From: Mycolicibacterium cosmeticum
Lineage (GTDB): Bacteria; Actinomycetota; Actinomycetes; Mycobacteriales; Mycobacteriaceae
Direction of reading: 5' to 3'
Assembly: GCF_000613185.1 (NCBI RefSeq)
Contig: NZ_CCBB010000001.1
Location: forward strand, 930,001 to 994,000
DNA length: 64,000 bases
Shown piece by piece: positions 25,431 through 34,824 of this stretch (positions are counted from its first letter, which is position 1; each line of letters begins with the position of its first letter). Below the pieces are notes generated by a model, which saw only the letters and a list, made by a program, of their open reading frames with translations, was not told the DNA's origin and searched no databases. The translations under genes and the position numbers were made by a program.

Positions 25431-25880
25431 ATGGCATCCACCGCAATCCGCTTCGGCATCGCAGGACTGGCCCTGGCCGGCGCCCTGACCACCTCGGGTA
25501 TCGCTTCAGCCGACGCCACCGATGACTACCCCATCCCCAACCGCATCCTCAAAACCCCCTGCACCGCCGAACAGATCATGGCCGCCGCCCGCGACGTCGA
25601 ACCCGTCTACTACGAGCGCTACATGATCGACTACAACAACAAACCCGCCGCCGACCAACAAGGCGCCCAAGACCGCATCCACTGGTTCTTCTCCCTGGAC
25701 TACGCCGGCCGACGCCAATACTCCGAAGACACCGCCACCAACGCCTTCTACGAACAAATGTCCTGGCGCTGGCCCAACTGGGCAAAACTGTTCTTCAACA
25801 ACAAAGGCGTCGCCGCCCACACCACCGACATCTGCCAGAATTACCCGGCAGGCGACATGTCGGTCTGGGACTGGCACTAG
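25431..25880 (+). CDS. Secreted mycobacterial protein (DUF5078-like)
   Basis: 149 residues. Signal peptide about 1-27 with an ASA-D cleavage site. The mature part begins ATDDYPIPNRILKTPCTAEQ and has two Cys (about 44 and 135) and many aromatic residues. It resembles the mycobacteria-specific DUF5078 group; this assignment is from memory. It is 14 bases after the DUF732-like gene and probably the last member of the mmpS-mmpL transcript. Confidence 0.65.
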   Translation: MASTAIRFGIAGLALAGALTTSGIASADATDDYPIPNRILKTPCTAEQIMAAARDVEPVYYERYMIDYNNKPAADQQGAQDRIHWFFSLDYAGRRQYSEDTATNAFYEQMSWRWPNWAKLFFNNKGVAAHTTDICQNYPAGDMSVWDWH

Positions 25881-25961
25881 ACCCGATGCACAACGATCGG
25901 CATTCCCTGTCACCGGGCAGGGTGCGCACCTGCGAAAGCGACGGCAGGTCCTGATGCCACC

Positions 25962-25974
25962 TTCGACCGTCGAA
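25962..25974. promoter_or_regulatory. Palindrome upstream of TetR 26032
   Basis: TTCGACCGTCGAA: perfect 6-bp arms with one central base, 57 bases before the proposed GTG. It is a candidate autoregulatory site and differs from the TGACCA operator of the mmpS promoter. Confidence 0.35.
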
Positions 25975-26031
25975 CGGCTATGTTTCGAAGCAGCCGCCAT
26001 ACCGACGTCGATGTCTGGAGAGAACTTTCCC

Positions 26032-26736
26032 GTGCTGCCCGAACACAGCTCGCCCAAAGCCGCTCGTATCCTCGAAGCCGCGGGTCAGCTGCTGGTCGCT
26101 CGCGGCGCCAAAGGTGTCACCATCGCCGACGTCGCGCAGAAGGCGTATGTGGGCAAGGGCACCGTCTATCTGTACTGGGCGAGCAAGGAAGAGCTCCTGC
26201 TCGGCCTCATCGGCCGAGAATTCCTCGCCGTCGCCGAGACGTTGACGGCCGAGCTCAACCGGGACCCCGACTGTGCGCGCCCATCCCGGTTCTGCCCGCT
26301 TGCGTTGAACACCATCGACGCCAGCCCCTTGGTTTCCGCATTGCAGGCGCACAACGATTCGATTCTCGGCCTGCTCACCGACCATCCGCTGTCCACGAGC
26401 ATCTATGAAGCGCTCGGACCGGTGGCAATGCTGCGAACGATCGTGCCGATCTGGCGTGAGTGCGGATTGGCCCGCACCGAGTGGGATGCCGGCGACCAGA
26501 TTCTTGCTGTGCACGTGTTGATCTCAGGGTGCATCATCGTCAGGGCCGAACCCGCACTCCTGGAAACGACCAGCGACCCCATCGCGGTTTTCGCACGCGC
26601 CATCGCCACCATGCTGGAAACCGAGGATCCGAGTCGGGACCAGGTCGAGGCAGCCGCGGTCGCGATCAAGAAGTTCCTCGCCGACGGCAGCGCGAAGGTG
26701 CTGGAGCTCATCAGCATGCCGGGGGCCGCTGAGTAG
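26032..26736 (+). CDS. TetR-family transcriptional regulator
   Basis: 234 residues from GTG 26032, preferred because GGAGAG lies 9 bases upstream; ATG 26011 and 25954 are in-frame alternatives without such a site. The helix-turn-helix is at about residues 28-58 (VTIADVAQKAYVGKGTVYLYWASKEELL). The C-terminal domain is helical with several Cys. Placed directly after the MmpS/MmpL genes, it is the natural candidate to control the exporter. It converges on the diguanylate cyclase gene. Confidence 0.9.
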   Translation: MLPEHSSPKAARILEAAGQLLVARGAKGVTIADVAQKAYVGKGTVYLYWASKEELLLGLIGREFLAVAETLTAELNRDPDCARPSRFCPLALNTIDASPLVSALQAHNDSILGLLTDHPLSTSIYEALGPVAMLRTIVPIWRECGLARTEWDAGDQILAVHVLISGCIIVRAEPALLETTSDPIAVFARAIATMLETEDPSRDQVEAAAVAIKKFLADGSAKVLELISMPGAAE

Positions 26737-26747
26737 CAGCACGCCGC

Positions 26748-27734
26748 TCATGCCGTCGCGATGTCCGGATCGTCCCGAAGGGGGCGCCCGCGGCTGCGGT
26801 ACAGCGCGGCATCGGCGCGGCGGTACAGGACGGCGATATCGGCTTCCGGTGAAGCCGCGGTGGCGGTGCCGAAGCTGACCTCGGGCGTCTTCGCCCGCAC
26901 GGTGCGCAGGAATTCGCCGACGACGTCGGGAAGCCCACCGACGATGCAGACGGCGAACTCATCGCCGCCCAGCCGGGCCAGCGCCGCACGCCCGGACAGC
27001 GCCCGTTGCCATTGCCGGGCGTACTCGGTGATCCGGCGGTCCCCCGCCTGATGGCCATAGGTGTCGTTGAGACTCTTGAGCCCATCGATATCGAGTGCGA
27101 TCACGGTGACCGGCACCGCCGTCCGGCATCGGCTCAGCAGGGTCGAGGTTGCGATCTCCCAGCCGGCGCGATTGAGCAGACCGGTCAGAGGGTCGGTGCA
27201 TGCCGCGCCGAACATGGCCCGGATCAGCAGGCCGAAGGACTCGGCCGCGGCGGCGATGGCGACGGCGATGATGAGAAAGGTGATCACCCCGACGTGCCGC
27301 GCCGGGGCGATGGCCACGGCACCGGCACACGCCGCGATGAGCACGGTGATCAACGCCCACGCCCGGGCCGGCGGATGAAAGGCCCGAAGGTACATGGCGA
27401 GGAACATCGGCGCGATCAGGCACACGTATTCGGCGGTCATCGTGACGTGGAAAGCCATCACGATCGGAGTCGCCGCGATCGCGGCCGCCGTGGCCACGGC
27501 GACGCGCTGCGGCCGAAAGGCCGAGTACACCAGCGCGGTGACCCCCAGCACGATCGCGACGATGCCGCCGACCGGGTTGCCGTACGCGATGTCGGTGCGT
27601 ACCGGGAACAACGTGAACACCACGCCGTACGCATACAGAAAAGTGGTCGCGCTCAAGTAGATTCGCAGTAGCCGCACCTGCTGCCTGCGCCCGGCATGGG
27701 CGTCGGCCCCGGCGGGCCACCTCAGGCGGTACAT
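26748..27734 (-). CDS. Membrane-bound diguanylate cyclase (GGDEF)
   Basis: 328 residues from ATG 27734. About six hydrophobic segments fill residues 25-180, acting as a membrane sensor. The GGDEF domain follows, with PLTGLLNRAGWE at its start and an intact LGGDEFAVCIVG active site. The RxxD inhibitory site five residues before GGDEF is absent, so c-di-GMP feedback inhibition is unlikely. No EAL phosphodiesterase domain is attached. It is a single-gene unit, divergent from the DeoR operon. Confidence 0.9.
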   Translation of the reverse strand: MYRLRWPAGADAHAGRRQQVRLLRIYLSATTFLYAYGVVFTLFPVRTDIAYGNPVGGIVAIVLGVTALVYSAFRPQRVAVATAAAIAATPIVMAFHVTMTAEYVCLIAPMFLAMYLRAFHPPARAWALITVLIAACAGAVAIAPARHVGVITFLIIAVAIAAAAESFGLLIRAMFGAACTDPLTGLLNRAGWEIATSTLLSRCRTAVPVTVIALDIDGLKSLNDTYGHQAGDRRITEYARQWQRALSGRAALARLGGDEFAVCIVGGLPDVVGEFLRTVRAKTPEVSFGTATAASPEADIAVLYRRADAALYRSRGRPLRDDPDIATA

Positions 27735-27893
27735 GACCGTTAACCTGCCTTCGAGTCCGGTGATCGTCAACTGAGAAGTCTGCGCGGCCGCGACGCCCCT
27801 GTGGCCGGCCTCACCTTTTCGGCTTGACGCCACCCGGTCACTAATCCACACTTGCAGGCATCCGCAGTCAGATTTCCACATGGATGGGTGCGC

Positions 27894-28655
27894 ATGCTTC
27901 CGGTTGTTCGGCACGACGCCATCGTCGACGCGGTCAATGCCGCGTCGACGATCAGCACGGATGAGCTCGTCCGGATGCTCGGGGTCTCCGCCGAAACCGT
28001 GCGCCGTGACCTGGCCCTTCTCGAGGAACGCGGGGCGATCCGCCGGGTGCACGGCGGCGCCGCGACCGTCGCACCGCGCGGCGAGGAGCCGTCCTTCACC
28101 GAACGGGCCGGCATCCATCGACCGGCCAAATCGGAGATGGCCCGGCTGGCGGCCGGACTGCTCGAGTCAGGACAAACCGTCACCATCGACATCGGCACCA
28201 GCGCCGTCGAGGTGGCCAGGGCCATCCCGCACGGCTGGCGCGGCACCGTGGCCACGCCCTCGCTGCTGGTCGCCGTCGAACTGGCGGGCCGGCCCGGCAT
28301 CGACGTCCTGGTGTCCGGCGGACGCGTCCGTGGCGGTGATCTGGCCTGCTCGAACGGGCACGCCAAGGCGATGTTCACCGATCTGTACGCCGACATCGCG
28401 TTCATCGGGTCCGGCGGCGTGGACGCCACCGCCGGACTGACCGACTACCACCTCGACGAGGTGGACGCCCGCCGCACCATCATCGCCAACAGCGCCCGAT
28501 CGTTCATCCTCGCCGACTCGTCGAAGCTCGGTCAGATCGCACCCCATCGGGTGTGCGGACTGGCTGCGGTCAGCGGGCTGATCACCGAACGGGATTCCGC
28601 TCCGGCGGTCACCGCGGCCATCCGCGAGGCGGGAGGTGTCGTGCTGTCAGCGTGA
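27894..28655 (+). CDS. DeoR-family transcriptional regulator
   Basis: 253 residues from ATG 27894, with GGATGGG just upstream. The DeoR helix-turn-helix is at about 16-50 (ISTDELVRMLGVSAETVRRD), followed by the signature RRVHGGA and a DeoRC sugar-phosphate sensor domain (DIGTSAVEVAR, FIGSGGVDATAG, ILADSSK). Family members sense a phosphorylated sugar or polyol. It is immediately upstream of a permease-kinase-dehydrogenase operon, so its inducer is probably the product of that kinase. Confidence 0.93.
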   Translation: MLPVVRHDAIVDAVNAASTISTDELVRMLGVSAETVRRDLALLEERGAIRRVHGGAATVAPRGEEPSFTERAGIHRPAKSEMARLAAGLLESGQTVTIDIGTSAVEVARAIPHGWRGTVATPSLLVAVELAGRPGIDVLVSGGRVRGGDLACSNGHAKAMFTDLYADIAFIGSGGVDATAGLTDYHLDEVDARRTIIANSARSFILADSSKLGQIAPHRVCGLAAVSGLITERDSAPAVTAAIREAGGVVLSA

Positions 28656-28668
28656 CGGCCAAAAGGGT

Positions 28669-28694
28669 GCGGGCGGCGTTGCAGCGCCGCCCGC
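28669..28694. other. Strong hairpin between deoR-like gene and permease
   Basis: Perfect 10-bp GC arms (28669-28678 and 28685-28694) around a 6-base loop, 13 bases after the regulator stop. There is no T tract. It may attenuate read-through or set relative expression of regulator and transport genes. Confidence 0.5.
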
Positions 28695-28732
28695 TGGACC
28701 GAACATTCAAAACCAGTCAGAAAGCACGATCC

Positions 28733-30235
28733 ATGACACATACTCCCACATCCGCGGACCCGGCCGACGCGTCCGGCGTCGCCCGCTTCGGCTACCGCGA
28801 ATCCTTCGAGCGCACCACCGGCCGATTCGCCTCGTTCGCGGTCGCCTTCGCGTTCGTCTCGATCGCCACCGGCATCTTCACCACCTACGGAAGCGTTCTC
28901 AATTCCTCTGGCCCGCTGGGCATCTGGACCTGGCCCATCGTGGTCATCGGCCAGCTCGCCGTCGCCCTGCTCATCGGAGCCCTCGCCGCGCGGATACCCG
29001 TCACCGGCTACGCCTATCAGTGGGTGTCGCGGCTGGCCAATCCCGTGCTCGGTTGGATCACCGGATGGGTGTCCTTCACCTTCCTGGCCATCGTGGTCAG
29101 CGCCGTCGACTACACGGTGGCCGCCACGGTGCTGCCCGCCCTGTTCGGCTTCCAGGGCACCCCGGCCACCGCATTTCTGATCACCGCGACCGTCCTGGTG
29201 TTGCAGGCTGTCCTGGTGGGTCTGTCGACGAAATGGACCGAGCGGGTCAACAACTTCGCGGTGACCGCCGAGCTCATCGGCATGGTCGCGCTGGTGGCGT
29301 TGCTGCTCATCGTCGGCGTCATCGCACACAAGCTGCACGTCGGCAACCTGTTCTCCACCGGGGACGTGTCACCCGAGAATTACTGGAGCTTCGGGACTGC
29401 GACCTCGGCCGGCCCCTGGATGCTCGGCTTCCTGCTGGGCGCCTTCACCATCGTCGGATTCGAATCCGCCGCCAATCTCGCCGAGGAAACCAAACGGCCG
29501 GAAGTCGTTGTCCCCCGCGCCATGTGGCAAGCGGTGTTGGCGTCTGGTGTGCTCGGCTTCCTGTTCCTGCTCGTGGTGACGGCGGCGGTGAGCAACCCCG
29601 GCGAGCTCGCCGAGTCCGGCACCCCGATCGCCGACGTCATCCAGGACATCCTCGGATCGTTCGTCGGCACCGCGCTGCTGGTGCTGGTCGCCATCGCGAT
29701 CTTCGCGTGCGGTCTGGTCATCCTGATGACCGGGGTCCGGCTGGTGTGGGCCATGTCGCGCGACGAACGTTTCCCCGGCTGGCAGGTGCTGCGCACCGTC
29801 TCCCCGCGCTTCAAGACGCCACTGAACGCCACGGTGTTCATGACCGTCGTCGCGGCGGCCATCCTCGGGTTGTTCTCCACCAGCACCGACGCCCTCTTCA
29901 AACTGTTCTCGGCCGCAACGCTTCTGCCCGCGATCATCTACGCAATCACCGTGGCGCTCTACATCACCAAACGGCGCCGGCTTCCCCGCAGCGCCGGCTT
30001 CAGCCTGGGCCGATTCGAACTGCCGATCATCGTCGTCGCGGTGGTGTGGCTGGTGTTCGAACTGTCGTTGTTCCGCGACGCCTCCTTCCGTGACCCCTGG
30101 CTCTACGTCCTGGTGATGGTCGTCCTCGGTGCCGTCTACCTCGGCTACCTGCTGGTCACCCGCGGCACCCGTGGGCTCCGGATGCCCGAGATGCGGTCCA
30201 TCGACGCCGAACTAGACGAAGCGGCCACGCCATGA
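28733..30235 (+). CDS. APC-superfamily permease
   Basis: 500 residues with about 12 transmembrane segments. The N-terminal SIATGIFTTYG region and the later GAFTIVGFESAANLAEETKR segment are typical of amino acid/polyamine/choline permeases of the APC family. Its placement with a sugar/polyol-type kinase is unusual, because APC transporters normally carry amines or amino acids. The following kinase start overlaps its stop by 4 bases. Confidence 0.9.
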   Translation: MTHTPTSADPADASGVARFGYRESFERTTGRFASFAVAFAFVSIATGIFTTYGSVLNSSGPLGIWTWPIVVIGQLAVALLIGALAARIPVTGYAYQWVSRLANPVLGWITGWVSFTFLAIVVSAVDYTVAATVLPALFGFQGTPATAFLITATVLVLQAVLVGLSTKWTERVNNFAVTAELIGMVALVALLLIVGVIAHKLHVGNLFSTGDVSPENYWSFGTATSAGPWMLGFLLGAFTIVGFESAANLAEETKRPEVVVPRAMWQAVLASGVLGFLFLLVVTAAVSNPGELAESGTPIADVIQDILGSFVGTALLVLVAIAIFACGLVILMTGVRLVWAMSRDERFPGWQVLRTVSPRFKTPLNATVFMTVVAAAILGLFSTSTDALFKLFSAATLLPAIIYAITVALYITKRRRLPRSAGFSLGRFELPIIVVAVVWLVFELSLFRDASFRDPWLYVLVMVVLGAVYLGYLLVTRGTRGLRMPEMRSIDAELDEAATP

Positions 30236-31659
30236 CGGTGCTGGCCATCGATCAGGGCACCTCGGGCACCAAGGCCATCGTGGTGGACCCCGCCGACGGC
30301 GTCTGCGGGGTCGCCGAGGTGCCGGTGCACCCGCGGTATCTGGACGGAGGCGGGGTGGAGCAAGACCCCGGCGAGCTGTTGGAGTCGGTCCTGGCGGCCG
30401 GGCGCGCCGCCGTCGCCGAGGCGCACCGGCCCATCGCGGCGGTGTCGCTGGCCAATCAGGGCGAGACGGTGTTGGCCTGGGACCCGGCCAGCGGACGCCC
30501 ACTGACCCAGGCCATCGTCTGGCAGGACCGCAGAGCCGAAGCACTGTGCTCGGAACTGTCCGAGCACCGCGAAACCCTGACGGCACGAACGGGCCTGGTG
30601 CTCGATCCCTATTTCTCCGCACCCAAGATGGCGTGGCTGCGCCGCAACGTCGAGTCCGCGGGTGTCGTGACGACCTCGGACACCTGGCTGCTGCACCAAC
30701 TGACCGGCGAGTTCGTCACCGATGCCACCACCGCCAGCCGGTCGCTGCTGACCGACCTCGGCGGCGACGGCTGGAGTGCCGACCTGCTCGCCCTGTTCGG
30801 GCTCGCCGGGGAGTCGATGCCGAGGATCGCCGGGAACGACGAGATCGTCGGCGCCACTTCGGCATTCGGAGGCGATGTTCCCGTCGGCGGTATCGTCGTC
30901 GACCAGCAGGCGGCATTGCTGGCCGAAGGCTGTCTGGCGGCGGGCACCGCGAAATGCACGTTCGGTACCGGCGCCTTCCTGCTGGCGAACACCGGCAACA
31001 CGCCGGTGCTCTCCAGCACCGGGCTGACCTCGTCGGTGGCCTGGCGAGTGGCCGGGCGCGACACCTTCTGCGTCGACGGGCAGGTCTACACCGCCGCATC
31101 GGCGGTGCGCTGGCTGGCCTCGCTCGGCATCATCACCGGCGCCGCCGACCTGGACGCTGTCGCCGCCGCGGACAACGCCGGTGTGCTGTGTGTCCCCGCC
31201 CTGGCCGGCCTGGCCGCGCCGTGGTGGCAGTCGGGTGCCACCGCAACGTTTTCCGGGATGACGCTGTCCAGTGAACGCGGCCACCTGGTGCTGGCGCTGT
31301 TGCAGGGCATCGCCGCCCAGATCGGGGAGCTGGTGACCGCCATCGGACCGCAGACCACACTGACCCGGCTGCGCGCCGACGGCGGGCTGACCCAGTCCAG
31401 GGTGCTCATGCAGGCGGTCGCCGATATCTTGCAAGTGCCCGTCGACGTATACCCGTCACCACATGCCACGGCACTGGGCGCCGCGGCGCTGGCCCAACTG
31501 AGCCTGCATCCCGCCCGGGGGCTGCCCGGAGTCGTCCCGCACTGGTCGGCTTCGGCGAGTTACGAACCGGCCTGGAGCCCCGAGCGTTCCGCCGAATTCC
31601 GTTCGCTGTGGCGAGCCTTGGCCTCCACCACCTACCCGCACCCTAGGAACCCCGAGTGA
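30232..31659 (+). CDS. FGGY-family carbohydrate kinase, glycerol-kinase-like
   Basis: 475 residues. Both FGGY domains are present: IDQGTSGTKAIV at the N-terminus, VWQDRRA, and LDPYFSAPKMAWLR, which matches the glycerol kinase active-site region, then KCTFGTGAFLLAN in the second half. It would phosphorylate glycerol or another short polyol. It lies upstream of a GlpA-like dehydrogenase, as in glycerol or erythritol use. The APC transporter makes a simple glycerol role uncertain. Confidence 0.9.
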   Translation: MTVLAIDQGTSGTKAIVVDPADGVCGVAEVPVHPRYLDGGGVEQDPGELLESVLAAGRAAVAEAHRPIAAVSLANQGETVLAWDPASGRPLTQAIVWQDRRAEALCSELSEHRETLTARTGLVLDPYFSAPKMAWLRRNVESAGVVTTSDTWLLHQLTGEFVTDATTASRSLLTDLGGDGWSADLLALFGLAGESMPRIAGNDEIVGATSAFGGDVPVGGIVVDQQAALLAEGCLAAGTAKCTFGTGAFLLANTGNTPVLSSTGLTSSVAWRVAGRDTFCVDGQVYTAASAVRWLASLGIITGAADLDAVAAADNAGVLCVPALAGLAAPWWQSGATATFSGMTLSSERGHLVLALLQGIAAQIGELVTAIGPQTTLTRLRADGGLTQSRVLMQAVADILQVPVDVYPSPHATALGAAALAQLSLHPARGLPGVVPHWSASASYEPAWSPERSAEFRSLWRALASTTYPHPRNPE

Positions 31660-33077
31660 ACACCACCCATGACGTCGCCGTGATCGGCGCCGGTATCGTC
31701 GGCGCGGCCATCGCCCGCGAACTGTCCGGCCACCAACTGTCGGTGGCGTTGCTCGACGCCCGAGATGATGTCGGCGACGGCACCAGCAAGGCCAACACCG
31801 CGATCCTGCACACCGGGTTCGACGCCAAACCCGGCACGTTGGAATCCGCGATGGTCAGCCGCGGCTATCGGCTGCTGTCCGAATACGCCCGCCACACCGG
31901 CATCCCGATCGAGCACACCGGCGCCATCCTGGTCGCCTGGGACAACGAGCAGCTCGACGCCCTGCCCGGCTTGCGCGACAAGGCCGTCGCCAACGGCTAT
32001 CGGCACTGCGAGATCATCGACGCGGCAGAGGTCTATCGGCAGATTCCGCACCTCGGCCCCGGCGCCCTGGGCGGGTTGACCGTCCCCGACGAGTCGATCA
32101 TCTGCACGTGGACGGTCAACCTGGCACTGGCCACCGACGCCGTGCACCGAGGCACCACCCTGCTGCGGGGCCACCGCGTCGAAAGCGTCGACGTGGGACC
32201 GGAGTTCACCACGCTGCACACCACCGCCGGGCCGGTCACCAGCCGCTGGGTGGTCAACGCGGCGGGGCTGGGTGCCGACGTCGTCGACGCCCGGTTCGGC
32301 TTCGAACGGTTCACCGTGACACCACGGCGCGGCGAGCTGATCGTGTACGACAAGCTGGCGCGCCGGCTGGTCGACAAGATCGTGTTACCGGTCCCCACCG
32401 CCCGTGGCAAGGGGGTGCTGGTGAGCCCGACCATCTACGGCAACGTCATGCTGGGACCGACCTCCGAAGACCTGCAGGACCGCACCGCGACCGGCACATC
32501 CGAGGCGGGATTCGAGTTCCTGCTGGACAAGGGTCACAAGCTGATGCCCGATCTGCTCGCCGAAGAGGTGACCGCGACGTACTCCGGCTTGCGCGCCGCC
32601 ATCGACCACGGCGACTACCTCGTGGCCCCCGACGCCGCCCAGCGGTACCTGCTGGTGGGCGGCATCCGGTCCACGGGCCTGACCGCCGGTATGGCGATCG
32701 CCGAACACGTCGTGAATGAATTGCGTTCGGCAGGACTGGATCTCGTACCCAAGCATGAGCTCCCGGAGCCGCCGCGGATGCCGAACCTGGGTGAGGCGTT
32801 CATCCGCCCGTACCAGGACGCCGACCGCATCGCCGCCGACCCCGCGTACGGCAAGATCGTCTGCTTCTGCGAGCGGGTCACCGCGGGTGAACTGCGCGAC
32901 GCCTGCCGCTCCCCCATCCCCCCGGCAGACCTCGACGGCCTGCGCAGGCGCACCCGCGTCATGAACGGGCGTTGCCAGGGCTTCTTCTGCGGCGCCGAAG
33001 TCCAGGAGTTCCTGGACGCCACGCCGACCGGCGCGGTGCACGCACGCACCACCCATCCCGAGGAGATCGCACTGTGA
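31656..33077 (+). CDS. FAD-dependent glycerol-3-phosphate-dehydrogenase-like enzyme with BFD domain
   Basis: 473 residues, GTG start overlapping the kinase stop. N-terminal FAD Rossmann motif VIGAGIVGAAIA (residues 8-19), a DAO/GlpA-like fold to about 365, then a BFD-type [2Fe-2S] domain with CFC in KIVCFCERVT and C-x4-C in GRCQGFFCGA. It would oxidise the phosphorylated polyol and pass electrons through the cluster to the next flavoprotein. Similar kinase/GlpA/flavoprotein sets occur in glycerol loci of other bacteria. Confidence 0.88.
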   Translation: MNTTHDVAVIGAGIVGAAIARELSGHQLSVALLDARDDVGDGTSKANTAILHTGFDAKPGTLESAMVSRGYRLLSEYARHTGIPIEHTGAILVAWDNEQLDALPGLRDKAVANGYRHCEIIDAAEVYRQIPHLGPGALGGLTVPDESIICTWTVNLALATDAVHRGTTLLRGHRVESVDVGPEFTTLHTTAGPVTSRWVVNAAGLGADVVDARFGFERFTVTPRRGELIVYDKLARRLVDKIVLPVPTARGKGVLVSPTIYGNVMLGPTSEDLQDRTATGTSEAGFEFLLDKGHKLMPDLLAEEVTATYSGLRAAIDHGDYLVAPDAAQRYLLVGGIRSTGLTAGMAIAEHVVNELRSAGLDLVPKHELPEPPRMPNLGEAFIRPYQDADRIAADPAYGKIVCFCERVTAGELRDACRSPIPPADLDGLRRRTRVMNGRCQGFFCGAEVQEFLDATPTGAVHARTTHPEEIAL

Positions 33078-34318
33078 GCACCACCAAGACCGTCGACGTC
33101 GTGATCGTCGGCGGCGGACCGGCCGGTCTCACCGCGGCGGCCGAACTCGCCCCCGACCTCGATGTGGTCGTGCTGGAACGGGAGTCGGCAGCCGGTGGTA
33201 TACCCCGGCACAGCGACCACCCGGGATACGGCATCCGCGACCTCAGACGTTTCCTGAGCGGCCCCGAGTACGCCCGCCGGCTGGTCCGCCGGGCAACCCA
33301 CGCCGGCGCCACCATCCGCACCGACACCATGGTGACCGGCTGGGCAGGCGACCGCGCGCTGGAAGTCACCTCACCGCAAGGGCGGTACCGCCTCGACGCG
33401 GGTGCCGTCATTCTGGCGACCGGGGCCCGCGAGCGGCCCAGGCCGGCGCGGATGATCCCGGGCGACCGGCCGTCCGGTATCTACACCACCGGTCTCCTGC
33501 AGAACCTGGTTCATCTCAAGCACCGCGCCGTCGGCCGGCGTGCGGTCGTGGTGGGTGCCGAATTGGTCAGTTACTCCGCGGTTCTCACTCTCCGGCACGC
33601 CGGATGTGAGACCGTGCTGATGACCACCACGCACTCGTCGCCGGAGTCCTACGCGGTGTTCAACCTCGCCGGCCGCTCGCCGTTGTTGGGACTGGAGGTG
33701 GCCACCCGCAGCAGGGTGGCCCGCATCATCGGAAAGCCGGCCCTGGAGGCGGTGGAAGTCGAAGACCTCGACACCGGTCGGCGCCGCATCGTGGACTGCG
33801 ACACGCTGGTGCTGACCGGCGACTGGATTCCCGACAACGAACTGGCCCGTAGCGCCGGGCTGGACATGGACCCGAAAACCCTTGGGCCATTGACGGACAC
33901 CGCATTGCGGACCAGCCGTCCCGGCGTTTTCGCGGTGGGTAATCTGTTGCACCCGGTGGACACCGCCGATATCGCGGCGCTCGACGGGCAGCACGTCGCC
34001 GACCCGGTGCGGGCTCACCTGCGTGGTGTGACGGCCACCGAGGACGGGTTGCGGCTGCGGGTGCAGGCGCCACTGCGGTGGATCACCCCGGGCATCGTGC
34101 GCCCGGGCGACGACGCGCCGTCGCGTGGACGGCTGCTGTTGTGGACCGATCACCTGGTCCGCGTTCCGACGGTCACGATCCGCCAGGACGGCCGGGTCAT
34201 CGCCCGAAAGACGTTGCCCTGGCCGGCATCACCGGGGCGGGTGTTCCGGGTGCCGTCCCGTTTGCTCGACGGTGCGGACCCCGGGGGCGGACCGGTGACC
34301 GTCTCGGTCACCGGCTGA
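33074..34318 (+). CDS. NAD(P)/FAD-dependent oxidoreductase (partner of the GlpA-like enzyme)
   Basis: 414 residues, GTG start overlapping the upstream stop by 4 bases. FAD-binding VVIVGGGPAGLTAAAEL at the N-terminus, a mid NAD(P)-type region GRRAVVVGAELVSYSA, and a late FAD strand GVFAVGNLLHPVDTADIAA. It belongs to the class II disulphide-reductase-like flavoproteins that accompany BFD-containing dehydrogenases. It likely completes a two-flavoprotein dehydrogenase complex. It converges on the gene at 34321, leaving two bases between stop codons. Confidence 0.85.
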   Translation: MSTTKTVDVVIVGGGPAGLTAAAELAPDLDVVVLERESAAGGIPRHSDHPGYGIRDLRRFLSGPEYARRLVRRATHAGATIRTDTMVTGWAGDRALEVTSPQGRYRLDAGAVILATGARERPRPARMIPGDRPSGIYTTGLLQNLVHLKHRAVGRRAVVVGAELVSYSAVLTLRHAGCETVLMTTTHSSPESYAVFNLAGRSPLLGLEVATRSRVARIIGKPALEAVEVEDLDTGRRRIVDCDTLVLTGDWIPDNELARSAGLDMDPKTLGPLTDTALRTSRPGVFAVGNLLHPVDTADIAALDGQHVADPVRAHLRGVTATEDGLRLRVQAPLRWITPGIVRPGDDAPSRGRLLLWTDHLVRVPTVTIRQDGRVIARKTLPWPASPGRVFRVPSRLLDGADPGGGPVTVSVTG

Positions 34319-34320
34319 CG

Positions 34321-34824
34321 TCAGCTGGCGGGCACCAGGTCGGCGGCCACCGCCGGACACGACATCACGCCGCAGCGGAAGGCCTCGACCCGCTCGACCG
34401 GGTGCGCATCGCCGACGGCGGCCAGCGCCTGGGCCTTGAACGCCCGGGCAGCCGCGCTGAGCTCGTGCAGCATGGAGTCCACCGTGCTGTCCAACTCCTG
34501 CGGCCAGCTCTCACCCCACAAGGTCACCTCGGTGAGGCCCTGGTCCAGGGCGCCCAGGACGCCGTCACGCACCCGCTCGTCGGCGACGAACAGGTCGGCG
34601 GCCACGGCGACCGTCTGGGGGTGCGGGCGCTCCTCCCAGTCGCGCATGGCGGTCTCCAGATCACCGGTCTGGACCCCGAGGATGCGCAGCGGGCGCAGAT
34701 CGTCGTCACCGGAGATCAGCACCGTGACATCCCAGCCGGCCATCACCCGGTCGACCAGCCAGCCGCCGGCGGACCGGACCACGTCGGCCACACTCGGCGC
34801 CACCACGTCCAGCCGGTACCTCAT
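34321..34824 (-). CDS. Conserved hypothetical protein
   Basis: 167 residues, start overlapping the TetR stop by 4 bases (ATGA), so the two form a cotranscribed pair. It starts MRYRLDVVAPSVADVVRSAG and contains GWDVTVLISGDDDLRPLRILG, an alpha/beta strand pattern, then a helical C-terminus ending in a Cys-containing FRCGVMSCPA. No signal peptide or membrane segment. Function not recognised. Co-transcription suggests it works with, or is controlled like, the regulator. Confidence 0.65.
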   Translation of the reverse strand: MRYRLDVVAPSVADVVRSAGGWLVDRVMAGWDVTVLISGDDDLRPLRILGVQTGDLETAMRDWEERPHPQTVAVAADLFVADERVRDGVLGALDQGLTEVTLWGESWPQELDSTVDSMLHELSAAARAFKAQALAAVGDAHPVERVEAFRCGVMSCPAVAADLVPAS

